DNA of 64,000 nt, taken from assembly GCF_900103405.1 (NCBI RefSeq), contig NZ_FNHX01000016.1:1-64000 (forward strand). Reading direction: 5' to 3'. Source of the stretch: Polaromonas sp. JS666 (lineage in GTDB: Bacteria; Pseudomonadota; Gammaproteobacteria; Burkholderiales; Burkholderiaceae_C). This document shows positions 23,653 through 32,194 of this stretch, piece by piece. A model generated the notes under the pieces. That model was not told the DNA's origin and searched no databases. It saw only the letters and a list, made by a program, of their open reading frames with translations. Within the stretch, counting starts at the first letter, position 1. Each line of letters opens with the position of its first letter. A program made the position numbers and the translations under genes.

Positions 23653-24122
23653 GCAGTGCCCTCGCCGGCCTGGTTACCGAGTGCCGGAAAAGCGCCTAGC
23701 TGCTGGAACAGGCCGAACCAGTCCTCCATATGCCAGGTCCGCTTGATGCGCTCGCCCTCGAATTCGTGAAACTCATGGATGCGAAAGCTGACCTTCTTGC
23801 CGGTGGCCGCAATGCCGAAGAGAGGCCCCAGGTGGGTGCCCGTGATCTCGGCGCGCACCGCGGCGCGGCCCTGGTCCATCAACACATCATGGGCCGTGAT
23901 ACGCACGTCGGGCAGCGCTTCGATAAAGCCGCGAATGATGGGCTTGAGGCCTTCGGGCCCGGGGCCCTGGCCGGGCGCCAGGGGGATGTCGTCCCAGTCA
24001 GCGGTAACGGCGGCATCCAGGAGGTCGGGGTTCTGGTCGCTGAACGCGCGGTACAGCAGGTCTATGGCCTCGCGCCGCGCCTGCTCCTGCGCGCTGGGGT
24101 TGCCGGGGTTTGAATGGCTCAT
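23649..24122 (-). CDS. SnoaL-like ester cyclase
   Basis: A 157-residue cytoplasmic SnoaL-like protein: RREAIDLLYRAFSDQNPDLLDAAVTADWDDIPLAPGQGPGPEGLKPIIRGFIEALPDVRITAHDVLMDQGRAAVRAEITGTHLGPLFGI, then FRIHEFHEFEGERIKRTWHMEDWFGLFQQLGAFP. The HMEDW stretch parallels HVEDW of the exported paralogue in the same operon, so the two are probably related by duplication with a signal peptide gained or lost. Good ribosome site (AGGATCACCCTC-ATG). First gene of the three-gene operon, divergent from the LysR gene at 24229. Confidence 0.85.
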   Translation of the reverse strand: MSHSNPGNPSAQEQARREAIDLLYRAFSDQNPDLLDAAVTADWDDIPLAPGQGPGPEGLKPIIRGFIEALPDVRITAHDVLMDQGRAAVRAEITGTHLGPLFGIAATGKKVSFRIHEFHEFEGERIKRTWHMEDWFGLFQQLGAFPALGNQAGEGTA

Positions 24123-24228
24123 GAGGGTGATCCTTGTGTGACAGTGAAGTAGTGAAGCAATGGCGGAATTCTGGGCATCGCGCTACCATCTGTCCAACAA
24201 ATGATCTGTATAAATGAGTATTTGATTT

Positions 24229-25140
24229 ATGGATTTTCATGGGATAGACCTGAACCTGCTGGCGGCCTTTGATGCGCTGGTGGAGGAGCGCAACGTGACC
24301 CGCGCCGCAGTGCGCATGGGCGTGAGCCAGCCGGCGATGAGCGCCGCGCTGTCGCGCCTGCGCACGCTGTTTGAAGACCCCTTGTTCTTGCGCAGCGCCG
24401 AAGGCCTGCTGCCCACGCCGCGCGCCAGGGACCTCGCCGGGCCCGTGTCGGATGCGCTGCGGCGGCTGGAGGCGGCGCTGGTGAAAAAGCCCGAGTTCGA
24501 GCCGGCCCAGGTGGCCATGGATTTCACCCTGGGCCTGTCGGACTATCCGGCCTTTGTGCTGCTGCCCGCGCTGTTGAATGCGCTGGAGAAGAAGGCGCCG
24601 GGCATCTCGCTGAGCGTGCGCAGTTTCAGCAGCCGGGACAGCGCGGTCGACCTGCTCGACGCCGGTTTGATCGACGCGGCGGTCGGCGTGCCGCCCACGC
24701 AGGCGGAAAGCCGGATACTGACCCGCCCCATCCTGCACGACGACTTCGTCACCATCGTGCGCCGCGACCATCCTGATGCGCGGCGCGGCATGAGCCTGAA
24801 AACCTTTTTGTCGCTGCCGCATGTGCTGGCCTCGCCCGAAGGCGACCGCCACGGCCTGGTGGACGAAGCGCTCGCGCAGCTCGGCAAGCGCCGCAAGCTG
24901 GCGCTGAGCCTGCCGCAGATGTTCGCGGTGCCGGCGGTGGTCGCCCAGACCCGGATGACCGCTACCGTCATGAAGCGGGTGGCCCTGCATTCACCGGCCC
25001 GGCGCATGCTGGTGCTGTTTCCGCCGCCCGTCGCGCTGCCGCAAGTGCAGTTCGACCTTATCTGGCACAGGCGCAGCGAAACCAACCCGGCCCAGGCCTG
25101 GCTCAGGGCATTGATCGAGTCGCTGGCGAAGTCCTTGTAG
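24229..25140 (+). CDS. LysR-family regulator (NodD/NahR-like)
   Basis: A 303-residue LysR protein. The helix-turn-helix (LNLLAAFDALVEERNVTRAAVRMGVSQPAMSAALSRLRTLFEDPLFLRSAEGLLPTPRA) and the sensor domain (FTLGLSDYPAFVLLPALLNALE ... PHVLASPEGDRHGLVDEAL) resemble the NodD/NahR/SyrM branch that responds to aromatic compounds. It is divergent from the SnoaL/quinone-oxidoreductase operon, with a 106-bp gap, the usual arrangement for direct control of that operon. Confidence 0.92.
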   Translation: MDFHGIDLNLLAAFDALVEERNVTRAAVRMGVSQPAMSAALSRLRTLFEDPLFLRSAEGLLPTPRARDLAGPVSDALRRLEAALVKKPEFEPAQVAMDFTLGLSDYPAFVLLPALLNALEKKAPGISLSVRSFSSRDSAVDLLDAGLIDAAVGVPPTQAESRILTRPILHDDFVTIVRRDHPDARRGMSLKTFLSLPHVLASPEGDRHGLVDEALAQLGKRRKLALSLPQMFAVPAVVAQTRMTATVMKRVALHSPARRMLVLFPPPVALPQVQFDLIWHRRSETNPAQAWLRALIESLAKSL

Positions 25141-25142
25141 CC

Positions 25143-25187
25143 TTGCGCCTTCCCCTGCCGGGGAAGGGCCGGCGGCCCGCGGCGCAA
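25143..25187 (+). terminator. Nested stem-loop after the LysR gene
   Basis: CCTTCCCC (25148-25155) pairs with GGGGAAGG (25160-25167) over a TGCC loop. An outer pair TTGCGCC (25143-25149) and GGCGCAA (25181-25187) could form instead of or, in part, around it. It starts 3 bp after the LysR stop codon. No T run follows, so it is a possible terminator or repeat relic rather than a clear intrinsic terminator. Confidence 0.4.
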
Positions 25188-25252
25188 AGCTATGATCCAC
25201 CGCAGAGGGGGCGCACCGCCACAGGCCAGGCCTGCGGTGCGCCGGAGGGCAA

Positions 25253-28051
25253 GTGAAGCAGGACCCGGGCGGCCGGGCCGGCCACAACACAAGAACCATG
25301 ATGAAAAGAAACACCAAACTGGCCCTGGGGGCCGCGGGGGCCGTGCTGCTGCTGGCGGTGGCGACGGCCGTGCTGATCAGCGTGGACAGCCGGGCCTGGC
25401 GCGGCAAGCAGGACAAGGCGACAGCGGCGGCCGTGGCGACTGCAGTGACCGCGCCGCCGGACACCAGCAAGATTCTTTCAGGCATGCAGGAGGTGCTGGC
25501 CGGCTACCGCAAAATCATTGTGCTGTTTGCCGATGAAAAAAGTCTGGGCACGAACGAGCGCGCCATGGCCAACCAGGTGGGCCAGGGCCTGTTCCATGAA
25601 AACCGCGAGCGTGTGGCCGCGCTGGAGGCGCAGATGGCGGCGCTGGCGGCCTCGGGGAATGCGCAGCGCTTTGACGCGATGGCCGGGCTGCTGGACTACA
25701 TCGAGAGCGACAAATCCCTGTTCGACGCGGACCGCCTGGCCTTTCGCGAGCTGCTGCGCAGCCTGCAGGCCGCGGTGGCGGCGGATTCCTCGCTGCCGGC
25801 CATCAAGCTGCACAAGCGCATAGGCGAGGACCTGGACGCGCTGCAGGAAATAGAGCGCACTTACGAAAAAGAAATCCGCCTGGTGTTCGGCCGCTTTGAG
25901 CCGCGCGCGATCGACTTGAAACGCGAGCGCTGGGAAGACTATGTGGCCAGCCTCAAGAAGCTGTACACGCGCGCGCAGATTCTGAAAGACTTCGGCGTGG
26001 TGATGCCCTACCCGGCGCCCAAGGCGCCGACGCGCAAGGCCAAGGGCGAGGAAGAGGGCGAGGTCTTCGGCTACAGCCTGCCGCCCAAGACGGTGGTGCT
26101 GACCTTTGACGACGGCCCGCACGGTGTATACACGGCGGAGATCGCGGCCATCCTCAAGCAGTACGGCGCGCCGGCCATCTTCTTCCAGGTGGGCAGCAAC
26201 CTGGGCACGGTGGCGGCCGACGGCAAGACCAAACTCGGCCCGCGTGCCGAGGTAAGCCGCAAGCTGCTGGAGGCGGGCCACACGCTGGCCAACCACAGCA
26301 TGACGCATGCGCAGCTTTCCAAACTCAAGGGCGATGGGCTCAAGTCGGAAGTGCTGGGCACCGACGAGCTGCTCAAGGCGGTGGATGCGCGGCGTTCGCC
26401 GCTGTTTCGTTTTCCGTATGGCGCGCGCAATGACGAGGGCCTGGACCTGCTGTCGGGCGCGCAGCTGCGCTCGGTGATGTGGAACATCGATTCGCTGGAC
26501 TGGGCCGACCCGGTGCCCAGCTCGATTGTGGAGCGCGTGCTGCGCACGGTGGAGAAGGAAGGCCGCGGCATCATCCTGTTCCACGACATCCACGAGCGCA
26601 CGGTCAAAGCCCTGCCGGCCATCCTGGATCGGCTGGTGGCCGAGGGCTACCAGTTCGCGAACTGGGATGGCAGCGGTTTCAGCATCGCCAAGGGCGCGGC
26701 GGCGGCGCCGGCCCCGGTGGCGGCCAACCCGGGTTACAGCGATTCATGGGCCGTCGTGATCGGCATTGATGACTATGCCCACTGGCCCAAGCTGCAGTAT
26801 GCGGTGCGCGACGCGCGGGCGATCCGCGAGACGCTGGTGCAGCGCTTTGGTTTCAGCGCCGAGCATGTGCTATCGCTGGAAAACCGGGAAGCGACACGCG
26901 CCGGCATACTCGCGGCCTTTAACGACAAGCTGGCGCGCAGCGGCATGAAAAAGAACGACAGGCTGTTTGTGTTCTTCGCGGGCCACGGCGCGACGCGCCA
27001 GCTGACATCGGGCCGCGACCTGGGCTACATCATCCCGGCCGATTCGGACCCGAACAAGCTCGCGACCGACGCGGTGCCCATGACAGAGCTGCAGAACATC
27101 GCCGAAAGTGTGACGGCCAAACATGTGCTGTTTGTGATGGACGCCTGCTACAGCGGCCTGGGGCTGACGCGCGGCGCGGGCAGCGGCAACTTTTTGCGGG
27201 ACAACGCCAAGCGCCTGGGCCGGCAGATGCTGACTGCCGGCGGCGCCGACCAGCTGGTGGCCGACGGCGGGCCCAACGGGCATTCGGTGTTTACCTGGAC
27301 GCTGCTGCAGGCCATGGCCGGCAAGGCCGACCTCAACGGCGACGGCCTGATCACCGCGACCGAGCTGGCCGCGTACGTGGCGCCGGCGGTGTCGGCTGTG
27401 TCGCGCCAGACGCCGGCCTTCGGCAGCCTGCCGGGTTCGGAAGGCGGCGACTTTGTGTTCGCGCTGCCGGTGGAGGCGGAGTTTTTGAGCGCGCAGACCG
27501 GCCAGCTGTCGGTGGACGCGATTGCGCTGAACAGCAAGCTCGATGCGACACGGCCGCCGGTGCCGGCGACTGCGGCCGCGCCTGCCGCTGCCGACAGCCC
27601 CGCCGCGCTGCCGGTGTCGGCCACCGTGGTGGTCAAGGATTTGCAGGGCGGCGAGCAGAAGATCGTCACGCCGCTGGCCGTGCCGAGCTCGGCGCGCCAG
27701 CTCGCGCAGCGCGCCAACGACCGCGGCCTGCAGCTCTACAAGGAAAAAAATTATGCCGAGGCGGAAGCCCAATTCACCGAAGCGCTGAAGCTGCGCCCGG
27801 ATTTCGCGCTGGCCGCGAACAACCTGGGCTTTGTCTACTTCAAGCAGGACAAGTTCAAGGAAGCGGCGCGCTGGTTTGAGAACACGGTGAAGATGGACCC
27901 TTCACGCGCGATTGCCTACCTGAACCTCGGCGATGCCCATGCGAAGGCGGGCGACGGCGAGAAGGCCAAGAAGGCCTTTCGCGCCTACCTGGAGCTCGCG
28001 CCCACGGGACCGGGCGCGGGCCATGCGAAGCAGGAGCTGGAAAAGGGCTGA
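25253..28051 (+). CDS. Membrane-anchored polysaccharide deacetylase / caspase-like / TPR fusion
   Basis: A 932-residue multidomain protein. One membrane segment (about 22-44) anchors it, and residues 50-260 are helical and unrecognised. A NodB-type polysaccharide deacetylase domain follows: VVLTFDDGPH (Asp286-Asp287), HTLANHSMTH (His348, His352), RFPYG (386-390) and ILFHD (His444), all metal or catalytic motifs intact. Then a caspase-like (peptidase C14) domain: WAVVIGIDDY, FFAGHG (His578) and MDACYSG (Cys632), with the dyad intact. The last ~120 residues form TPRs (NDRGLQLYKEKNYAEAEAQFTEALKLRP and two more). The GTG at 25253 has GGAGGG before it; an ATG at 25298 is the alternative start. The topology would put the enzymatic domains in the periplasm. 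Confidence 0.85.
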   Translation: MKQDPGGRAGHNTRTMMKRNTKLALGAAGAVLLLAVATAVLISVDSRAWRGKQDKATAAAVATAVTAPPDTSKILSGMQEVLAGYRKIIVLFADEKSLGTNERAMANQVGQGLFHENRERVAALEAQMAALAASGNAQRFDAMAGLLDYIESDKSLFDADRLAFRELLRSLQAAVAADSSLPAIKLHKRIGEDLDALQEIERTYEKEIRLVFGRFEPRAIDLKRERWEDYVASLKKLYTRAQILKDFGVVMPYPAPKAPTRKAKGEEEGEVFGYSLPPKTVVLTFDDGPHGVYTAEIAAILKQYGAPAIFFQVGSNLGTVAADGKTKLGPRAEVSRKLLEAGHTLANHSMTHAQLSKLKGDGLKSEVLGTDELLKAVDARRSPLFRFPYGARNDEGLDLLSGAQLRSVMWNIDSLDWADPVPSSIVERVLRTVEKEGRGIILFHDIHERTVKALPAILDRLVAEGYQFANWDGSGFSIAKGAAAAPAPVAANPGYSDSWAVVIGIDDYAHWPKLQYAVRDARAIRETLVQRFGFSAEHVLSLENREATRAGILAAFNDKLARSGMKKNDRLFVFFAGHGATRQLTSGRDLGYIIPADSDPNKLATDAVPMTELQNIAESVTAKHVLFVMDACYSGLGLTRGAGSGNFLRDNAKRLGRQMLTAGGADQLVADGGPNGHSVFTWTLLQAMAGKADLNGDGLITATELAAYVAPAVSAVSRQTPAFGSLPGSEGGDFVFALPVEAEFLSAQTGQLSVDAIALNSKLDATRPPVPATAAAPAAADSPAALPVSATVVVKDLQGGEQKIVTPLAVPSSARQLAQRANDRGLQLYKEKNYAEAEAQFTEALKLRPDFALAANNLGFVYFKQDKFKEAARWFENTVKMDPSRAIAYLNLGDAHAKAGDGEKAKKAFRAYLELAPTGPGAGHAKQELEKG

Positions 28052-28076
28052 GCCGCGGCAGACCAGGCGGAAAAAC

Positions 28077-28112
28077 AAAAAAGGGGCAGCTGAAACAGCT
28101 GCCCCTTTTTTT
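28077..28112. terminator. Bidirectional intrinsic terminator
   Basis: GGGGCAGCTG (28083-28092) pairs with CAGCTGCCCC (28096-28105) around AAA. It is flanked by six A residues on the left and seven T on the right, so it should end transcription from both convergent genes. Confidence 0.92.
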
Positions 28113-28122
28113 GCGCGCTTGC

Positions 28123-28623
28123 TTACTTGCTTGCGGCGGCTTTCACGTCGGTCTTGGCTTCGGCCTTGGTGGCGTTGGTGTCGAGCTTGGCCTTGGCCTT
28201 GTCGGCGCCGGTTTCCACTTTCAGCGAGTCGACCTTGGCGTTGGCATCGATCTTGGTGGAAGCGGCCTTGGCGTCGGCCTTGATGCCGGTCTTTTCAGCC
28301 TTGGCGTTGGCCTTGGCCTGGTCGTCAGCGTCGGCCTTGGAAGCTTTGGCTTCGGCCTTGGCTTTCACCTTGGCAGCCTTGGCATCGGCCTTGGCGGTTT
28401 TTGCGGCGGCTGCGGCTTCGGCCTTGGCGACTTTGGCATCTGCCTTGGCATCGACCTTGGCTTCGCTCTTCACGGCGCCGGCAACGGCTTTGTCGGCCTT
28501 GGCGTCCGCCTTGACTTCAGCTTTGGTAGCAGCCGAAGCGGCAGGTGCAGTGGGTGCGGGAGTTTGTGCGGAAGCGATGCCAACGAACAGGGTGGCGATC
28601 AGGGTAGCGAGCAGTTTGTTCAT
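28123..28623 (-). CDS. Exported Ala/Lys-rich low-complexity protein
   Basis: A 166-residue protein with a signal peptide (LLATLIATLFVGIASAQ) followed by about 145 residues built almost only of Ala, Lys, Asp, Glu, Thr and Val, with repeated KADAKA / KAEAKA units every 4-7 residues. The pattern favours one long charged helix or a disordered chain; it recalls histone H1-like or late-embryogenesis-type low-complexity proteins, but the signal peptide places it outside the cytoplasm. AAGGA precedes the ATG. The same repetition on the complementary strand produces long open frames that are not genes. Function unknown. Confidence 0.75.
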   Translation of the reverse strand: MNKLLATLIATLFVGIASAQTPAPTAPAASAATKAEVKADAKADKAVAGAVKSEAKVDAKADAKVAKAEAAAAAKTAKADAKAAKVKAKAEAKASKADADDQAKANAKAEKTGIKADAKAASTKIDANAKVDSLKVETGADKAKAKLDTNATKAEAKTDVKAAASK

Positions 28624-28749
28624 GAGAGAGTCCTTTGGATATGGAAGGTTGAAACGTTGATAGCACGTAGCCTCGTGTTCAACGGCGTGCACGCGGCCTT
28701 GTTGACCCGGGACACACAAGCTTGCATTTGCGGCGGGCGCTTTACATCC

Positions 28750-28771
28750 TTTGTCGCTGTGCGGCGACAAA
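28750..28771. promoter_or_regulatory. Inverted repeat between divergent genes
   Basis: TTTGTCGC (28750-28757) and GCGACAAA (28764-28771) form a perfect 8-bp inverted repeat with a 6-base spacer. It lies in the 214-bp gap between the Ala/Lys-rich protein gene and the oxidase gene, 66 bp before the latter's start. A regulator site or a leader hairpin are both possible. Confidence 0.5.
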
Positions 28772-28837
28772 CACGCGCCTTGCTTGCCTGCCATGTAGGA
28801 TGTGGCGCATCGAGACTGCAGGACAAGAACAGACGGC

Positions 28838-30022
28838 ATGCGCAATACAACAACTCCCCAAAAAATCGTCATCGCGGGCGGCGGCGTGATCGGCAGCGCG
28901 ATCGCCTACTTCCTCGCAAGCCACCCGCGCTTTGCCGGTGAGGTCACGGTGATAGAGCGCGACCCGACCTATGCGCAGGCTTCATCGGCGCTATCGGCCA
29001 GCTCGATACGCCAGCAGTTCTCGCAGCCGGTGAACATCGCGGTCTCGCAGTTCGGCATAAAGTTTCTTCGCCACATCCACCAGCACCTGGCCGTTGACGG
29101 CAGCGTGCCCGAAATCGGTTTGGCCGAGCGCGGCTATCTTTATCTGGCAACCGATGCCGGCGCGGCCACCTTGCGCGAGAACCATGCAACGCAGCGCGCC
29201 ATGGGCGTGGAAGTCGCGCTGCTGGAGCCCGCGCAATTGCGGCAGCGCTTTCCGTGGCTGAATGTGGACGACCTCGCGCTGGGCTCTTTGGGCCTGGCGG
29301 GCGAGGGCTGGTTTGACGGCTACGGCCTGCTGATGGCCTTTAAACAAAAGGCGCGCAGCCTGGGCGTGCAATATGTGAAGGCCGAGGCCACGGGCTTTGT
29401 GCACAGCGCCGGCCGTGTGACGGCGGTGAGCTTGCAGGGCGGCGCGCAGCTGCCTTGCGACTGGGCGGTGAACGCTGCGGGCGCCTGGGCGCGGCCGCTG
29501 ATGGCAAACACCGGGCTGGACCTGCCGGTGTACGGGCGCAGGCGCTGCGTCTACGCGTTTGCCAGCCCCGCGAAGACGCCGGGCTGCCCGCTGGTGATAG
29601 ATAGCAGCGGCCTGTGGTTCCGGCCCGAGGGCGAGATCTGGATCTGCGGCCTGCCGCCCGCTGAGGACAAGGACGACAACGATGCACCGCTGGACGTGGA
29701 CCACGAACTCTTCGACCAGGCCTGGCTGACGCTGGCGCACCGCGTGCCGGGTTTTGAGGCGCTGCGCCTGCAGCGCGCCTGGGCCGGTTATTACGAATAC
29801 AACACGCTGGACCACAACGCGCTGCTGGGACCGCACCCGCTGCTGCCGAATTTGCTGCTGGCCAATGGCTTTAGCGGCCACGGCCTGCAGCAGTCGCCGG
29901 CCGTGGGGCGGGGCCTGGCGGAATGGATTTGCGAGGGGGCTTACACCAGCCTGGATTTGTCGCCGCTGGCGGCCGAGCGGCTGGTGAGCGGTGAGGCCCT
30001 GGTTGAGAAGAATGTGATTTAG
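28838..30022 (+). CDS. FAD-dependent oxidoreductase, DAO/glycine oxidase family
   Basis: A 394-residue flavoenzyme. The dinucleotide fold is KIVIAGGGVIGSAIAYFLASHP (near residues 9-30) with an acidic end of the second strand (VTVIERDP), and the C-terminal FAD region reads YYEYNTLDHNALLGPHPLLPNLLLANGFSGHGLQQSPAVGRGLAEWI, the D-amino-acid oxidase-superfamily hallmark. Members oxidise amino acids or N-methyl amines (sarcosine, glycine, D-amino acids). Human FOXRED1-type proteins are related. The start is the ATG giving MRNTTTPQK; an upstream extension would add 12 residues with no support. It is monocistronic and followed by a strong hairpin. Confidence 0.87.
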   Translation: MRNTTTPQKIVIAGGGVIGSAIAYFLASHPRFAGEVTVIERDPTYAQASSALSASSIRQQFSQPVNIAVSQFGIKFLRHIHQHLAVDGSVPEIGLAERGYLYLATDAGAATLRENHATQRAMGVEVALLEPAQLRQRFPWLNVDDLALGSLGLAGEGWFDGYGLLMAFKQKARSLGVQYVKAEATGFVHSAGRVTAVSLQGGAQLPCDWAVNAAGAWARPLMANTGLDLPVYGRRRCVYAFASPAKTPGCPLVIDSSGLWFRPEGEIWICGLPPAEDKDDNDAPLDVDHELFDQAWLTLAHRVPGFEALRLQRAWAGYYEYNTLDHNALLGPHPLLPNLLLANGFSGHGLQQSPAVGRGLAEWICEGAYTSLDLSPLAAERLVSGEALVEKNVI

Positions 30023-30048
30023 GCAGCGGGCAAGGGAGAAAAAGCGCG

Positions 30049-30096
30049 TTTTGAGCCGCATTTCCGAAAATACGGCTCATTTTTTGAGCCGTATTT
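30049..30096. terminator. Triple-repeat hairpin between convergent genes
   Basis: AAATACGGCTCA (30068-30079) and TGAGCCGTATTT (30085-30096) form a perfect 12-bp stem with a T5 loop. An almost identical copy of the right arm lies to the left (TTTTGAGCCGCATTT, 30049-30063), so the middle arm can pair with either side. Located between the oxidase and aldo/keto reductase 3' ends; probably a terminator for one or both. Confidence 0.65.
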
Positions 30097-30105
30097 GCTT
30101 GCGCT

Positions 30106-31116
30106 TTACTTTTCGCTGTCCAAATGCGCCATCTGCTCAGCCCCATACCGCGTGCCTGCCACCGCATCGGCCGGCAGCGCGGCTTCAATGCGCTGGAGGT
30201 CTTCGCTGCCCAGCGTGAGCTTGAGCGCACCCAGCGATTCACCCAGCTGCTTCAAGGTGCGCGAGCCGACCAGCGCCACCATGTCCACGCCCAGGGCCTT
30301 GCCGCGCGCGAGCACCCAGGCAATCGCGACCTGCGAGGCCGTGGCACCCAGGCCGGCGGCGAGTTGCTGCAGCACGTCGACGAGTTGCTGGTTTTTGGCG
30401 GCGTTGTCGCCGGTAAAGCGCGGCAGGTGGGCGCGGAAGTCATTCGGCCCCGTGGGTTTGGAGCCCGACAGCAGGCCGCGTGAGAGCACACCGTAGGCCG
30501 TCACGCTTATGCCCAGCTGCCTGAGCACGGGAAAGATGTCGGCCTCGGGCCCGCGGCTGATCAGCGAGTACTCGATCTGCAAGTCCGTGATCGGGTGCAC
30601 GGCGTGGGCTTTCTGGATGGTGTCGACACCGACTTCGCTCAGGCCTATGTGGCGCACAAAACCGGCTTTGACCATGTCGGCGATGGCGCCAATCGTGTCT
30701 TCAATCGGCACGTTCGGGTCCAGCCGCGCGATGCGGTAGATGTCGATGTGGTCGGTGCCCAGGCGCTGTAGGCTGTGGGCCAGGAAGTTTTTGACGGCGG
30801 CGGGCCGGCCGTCCATGCCTATCCAGCCGGCGCTGGGGTCGCGCAGCGCGCCGAACTTGACGGAGACCAGTGCCTCGTCGCGCCGGCCCTTGAGCGCGCG
30901 GCCCAGCAACATCTCGTTATGGCCCATGCCGTAGAAGTCGCCGGTGTCTATGAGGTTGATGCCGGCGTCGAGCGCCGCGTGGATGGTCGCGATGCTTTGC
31001 GCTTCGTCGGCCGCGCCATACATGGCGGACATGCCCATGGCGCCCAGGCCTATGGCGGAGACGGATTGCGGGCCTTTGGCGCCCAGACGGGTTTGGGCAA
31101 GGGTGGTGGTGTTCAT
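30106..31116 (-). CDS. Aldo/keto reductase with altered catalytic His position
   Basis: A 336-residue AKR-superfamily protein. Asp57 and Tyr62 (LIDTGDFYG) and Lys87 (SVKFG) are kept, but the site that normally holds the catalytic His (YYQHR in the other AKR of this window) reads YRIAR, so His is replaced by Ala. I recall a branch of bacterial AKRs with YRPARLDP at this place, so this is a subfamily trait rather than a mutation. The C-terminal cofactor segment VALVGSRTLKQLGESLGAL is intact. The start is the ATG at 31116; an open frame continuing upstream runs through the divergent LysR gene and is not real. Confidence 0.88.
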   Translation of the reverse strand: MNTTTLAQTRLGAKGPQSVSAIGLGAMGMSAMYGAADEAQSIATIHAALDAGINLIDTGDFYGMGHNEMLLGRALKGRRDEALVSVKFGALRDPSAGWIGMDGRPAAVKNFLAHSLQRLGTDHIDIYRIARLDPNVPIEDTIGAIADMVKAGFVRHIGLSEVGVDTIQKAHAVHPITDLQIEYSLISRGPEADIFPVLRQLGISVTAYGVLSRGLLSGSKPTGPNDFRAHLPRFTGDNAAKNQQLVDVLQQLAAGLGATASQVAIAWVLARGKALGVDMVALVGSRTLKQLGESLGALKLTLGSEDLQRIEAALPADAVAGTRYGAEQMAHLDSEK

Positions 31117-31169
31117 GGGGAGCCTTTCGGTGAATTTGGAGTCAGTGCATGGATGCTTGGGTAGAAGGA

Positions 31170-31190
31170 CTGTATTGATTTCAATTACAG
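31170..31190. promoter_or_regulatory. LysR-type box
   Basis: CTGTA-N11-TACAG is a perfect inverted repeat with the T-N11-A spacing of LysR regulators. It lies midway in the 135-bp gap between the divergent aldo/keto reductase and LysR genes, 54 and 62 bp from the two starts. Confidence 0.65.
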
Positions 31191-31251
31191 GAATAAACTG
31201 CCAATCACTTAAATAACTGTTACCTGATTCAAGAACAATAAGGCTGATTTC

Positions 31252-32184
31252 ATGAGTGTTGACCGCTACAAAGCGATGGAAGTGTTTAACCGCGTGGTCG
31301 AGCTGGGCAGCTTTACCGCGGCGGCCACGGCCCTGCACATGCCCAAGGCGCGCGTGACGACGACGGTGCAGGAACTGGAAGCCCACCTGGGCGTGCGGCT
31401 GCTGAACCGCACCACGCGGCGGCTGAGCCTGACGGACGACGGCGCGCTGTACCACCAGCGCGCGCTGGCCATGCTGCAGGACATGGGCGAGCTCGAGGGC
31501 GCGCTGCGCCGCTCTGTGGCCACGCCGGCCGGGCGGCTGCGCGTGGATGTGCCGGCCGCCGTGGGCCGGCATGTGGTCTCGCCGGCGCTGCCGGAATTCT
31601 TCAAGCGCTACCCGGACATGGTGCTGGAGCTGGGCAGCAGCGACAGGCCGGTAGACCTGGTGGCCGAGGGCGTGGACTGCGTGATTCGCGGCGGCCTGCT
31701 GCACGACGAGACCCTGGTCGCTCGGCCGCTGGGCCGGCTCAAGGTGGTGACCTGCGCCGCGCCTTCCTACCTGGCGCAGTACGGCACGCCGAAAACCCTG
31801 GAAGACCTGGAGCAGCACCGCTTTGTGAACTTCCACTCTGCCAAGACCGGCAAGATATTTCCATTCGAGTTTTCAAAGAACGGCGAGCTGCGGCAAATCA
31901 ACCGCCCGCACTGGGTGACCTGCAACGACGCCGACAGCCATATGGGCGCGGTGCTGGCCGGCCTGGGCCTGGCGCAGCCGCCGCTGACGCGGCGCACCTG
32001 CGCGCTGCTGGAGAGCGGTGCGCTGGTGCGCGTGCTGCCCGACTGGCAGCCCGAAGACCTGCCCATGGTGGTGATGTACCCGCGCAACCGCCACCTGACG
32101 GCCAAGGTCAGGGCCTTTGCCGACTGGGTGGCCGAGGTCTTCAAGGCGGAGTTCGCGGCGGGCGCGAAGCTGTACCCGCAGTAG
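31252..32184 (+). CDS. LysR-family regulator (CrgA/DmlR-like)
   Basis: A 310-residue LysR protein. N-terminal helix-turn-helix YKAMEVFNRVVELGSFTAAATALHMPKARVTTTVQELEAHLGVRLLNRTTRRLSLTDDG, then the substrate-binding domain (LRVDVPAAVGRHVVSPALPEFFKRYPDMVLELGSSDRPVDLVAEGVDCVIRGG). This is the CrgA/AaeR-type branch commonly placed beside single oxidoreductase genes. It is divergent from the aldo/keto reductase, with a LysR box between them, so that gene is its probable target. Confidence 0.92.
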   Translation: MSVDRYKAMEVFNRVVELGSFTAAATALHMPKARVTTTVQELEAHLGVRLLNRTTRRLSLTDDGALYHQRALAMLQDMGELEGALRRSVATPAGRLRVDVPAAVGRHVVSPALPEFFKRYPDMVLELGSSDRPVDLVAEGVDCVIRGGLLHDETLVARPLGRLKVVTCAAPSYLAQYGTPKTLEDLEQHRFVNFHSAKTGKIFPFEFSKNGELRQINRPHWVTCNDADSHMGAVLAGLGLAQPPLTRRTCALLESGALVRVLPDWQPEDLPMVVMYPRNRHLTAKVRAFADWVAEVFKAEFAAGAKLYPQ

Positions 32185-32194
32185 CGGCGCGGCC

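Noticed and set aside
31117..31836. 240-codon N-terminal extension of the aldo/keto reductase
   Set aside because: It overlaps the divergent LysR gene, and the AKR start with its own first strand is at 31116.
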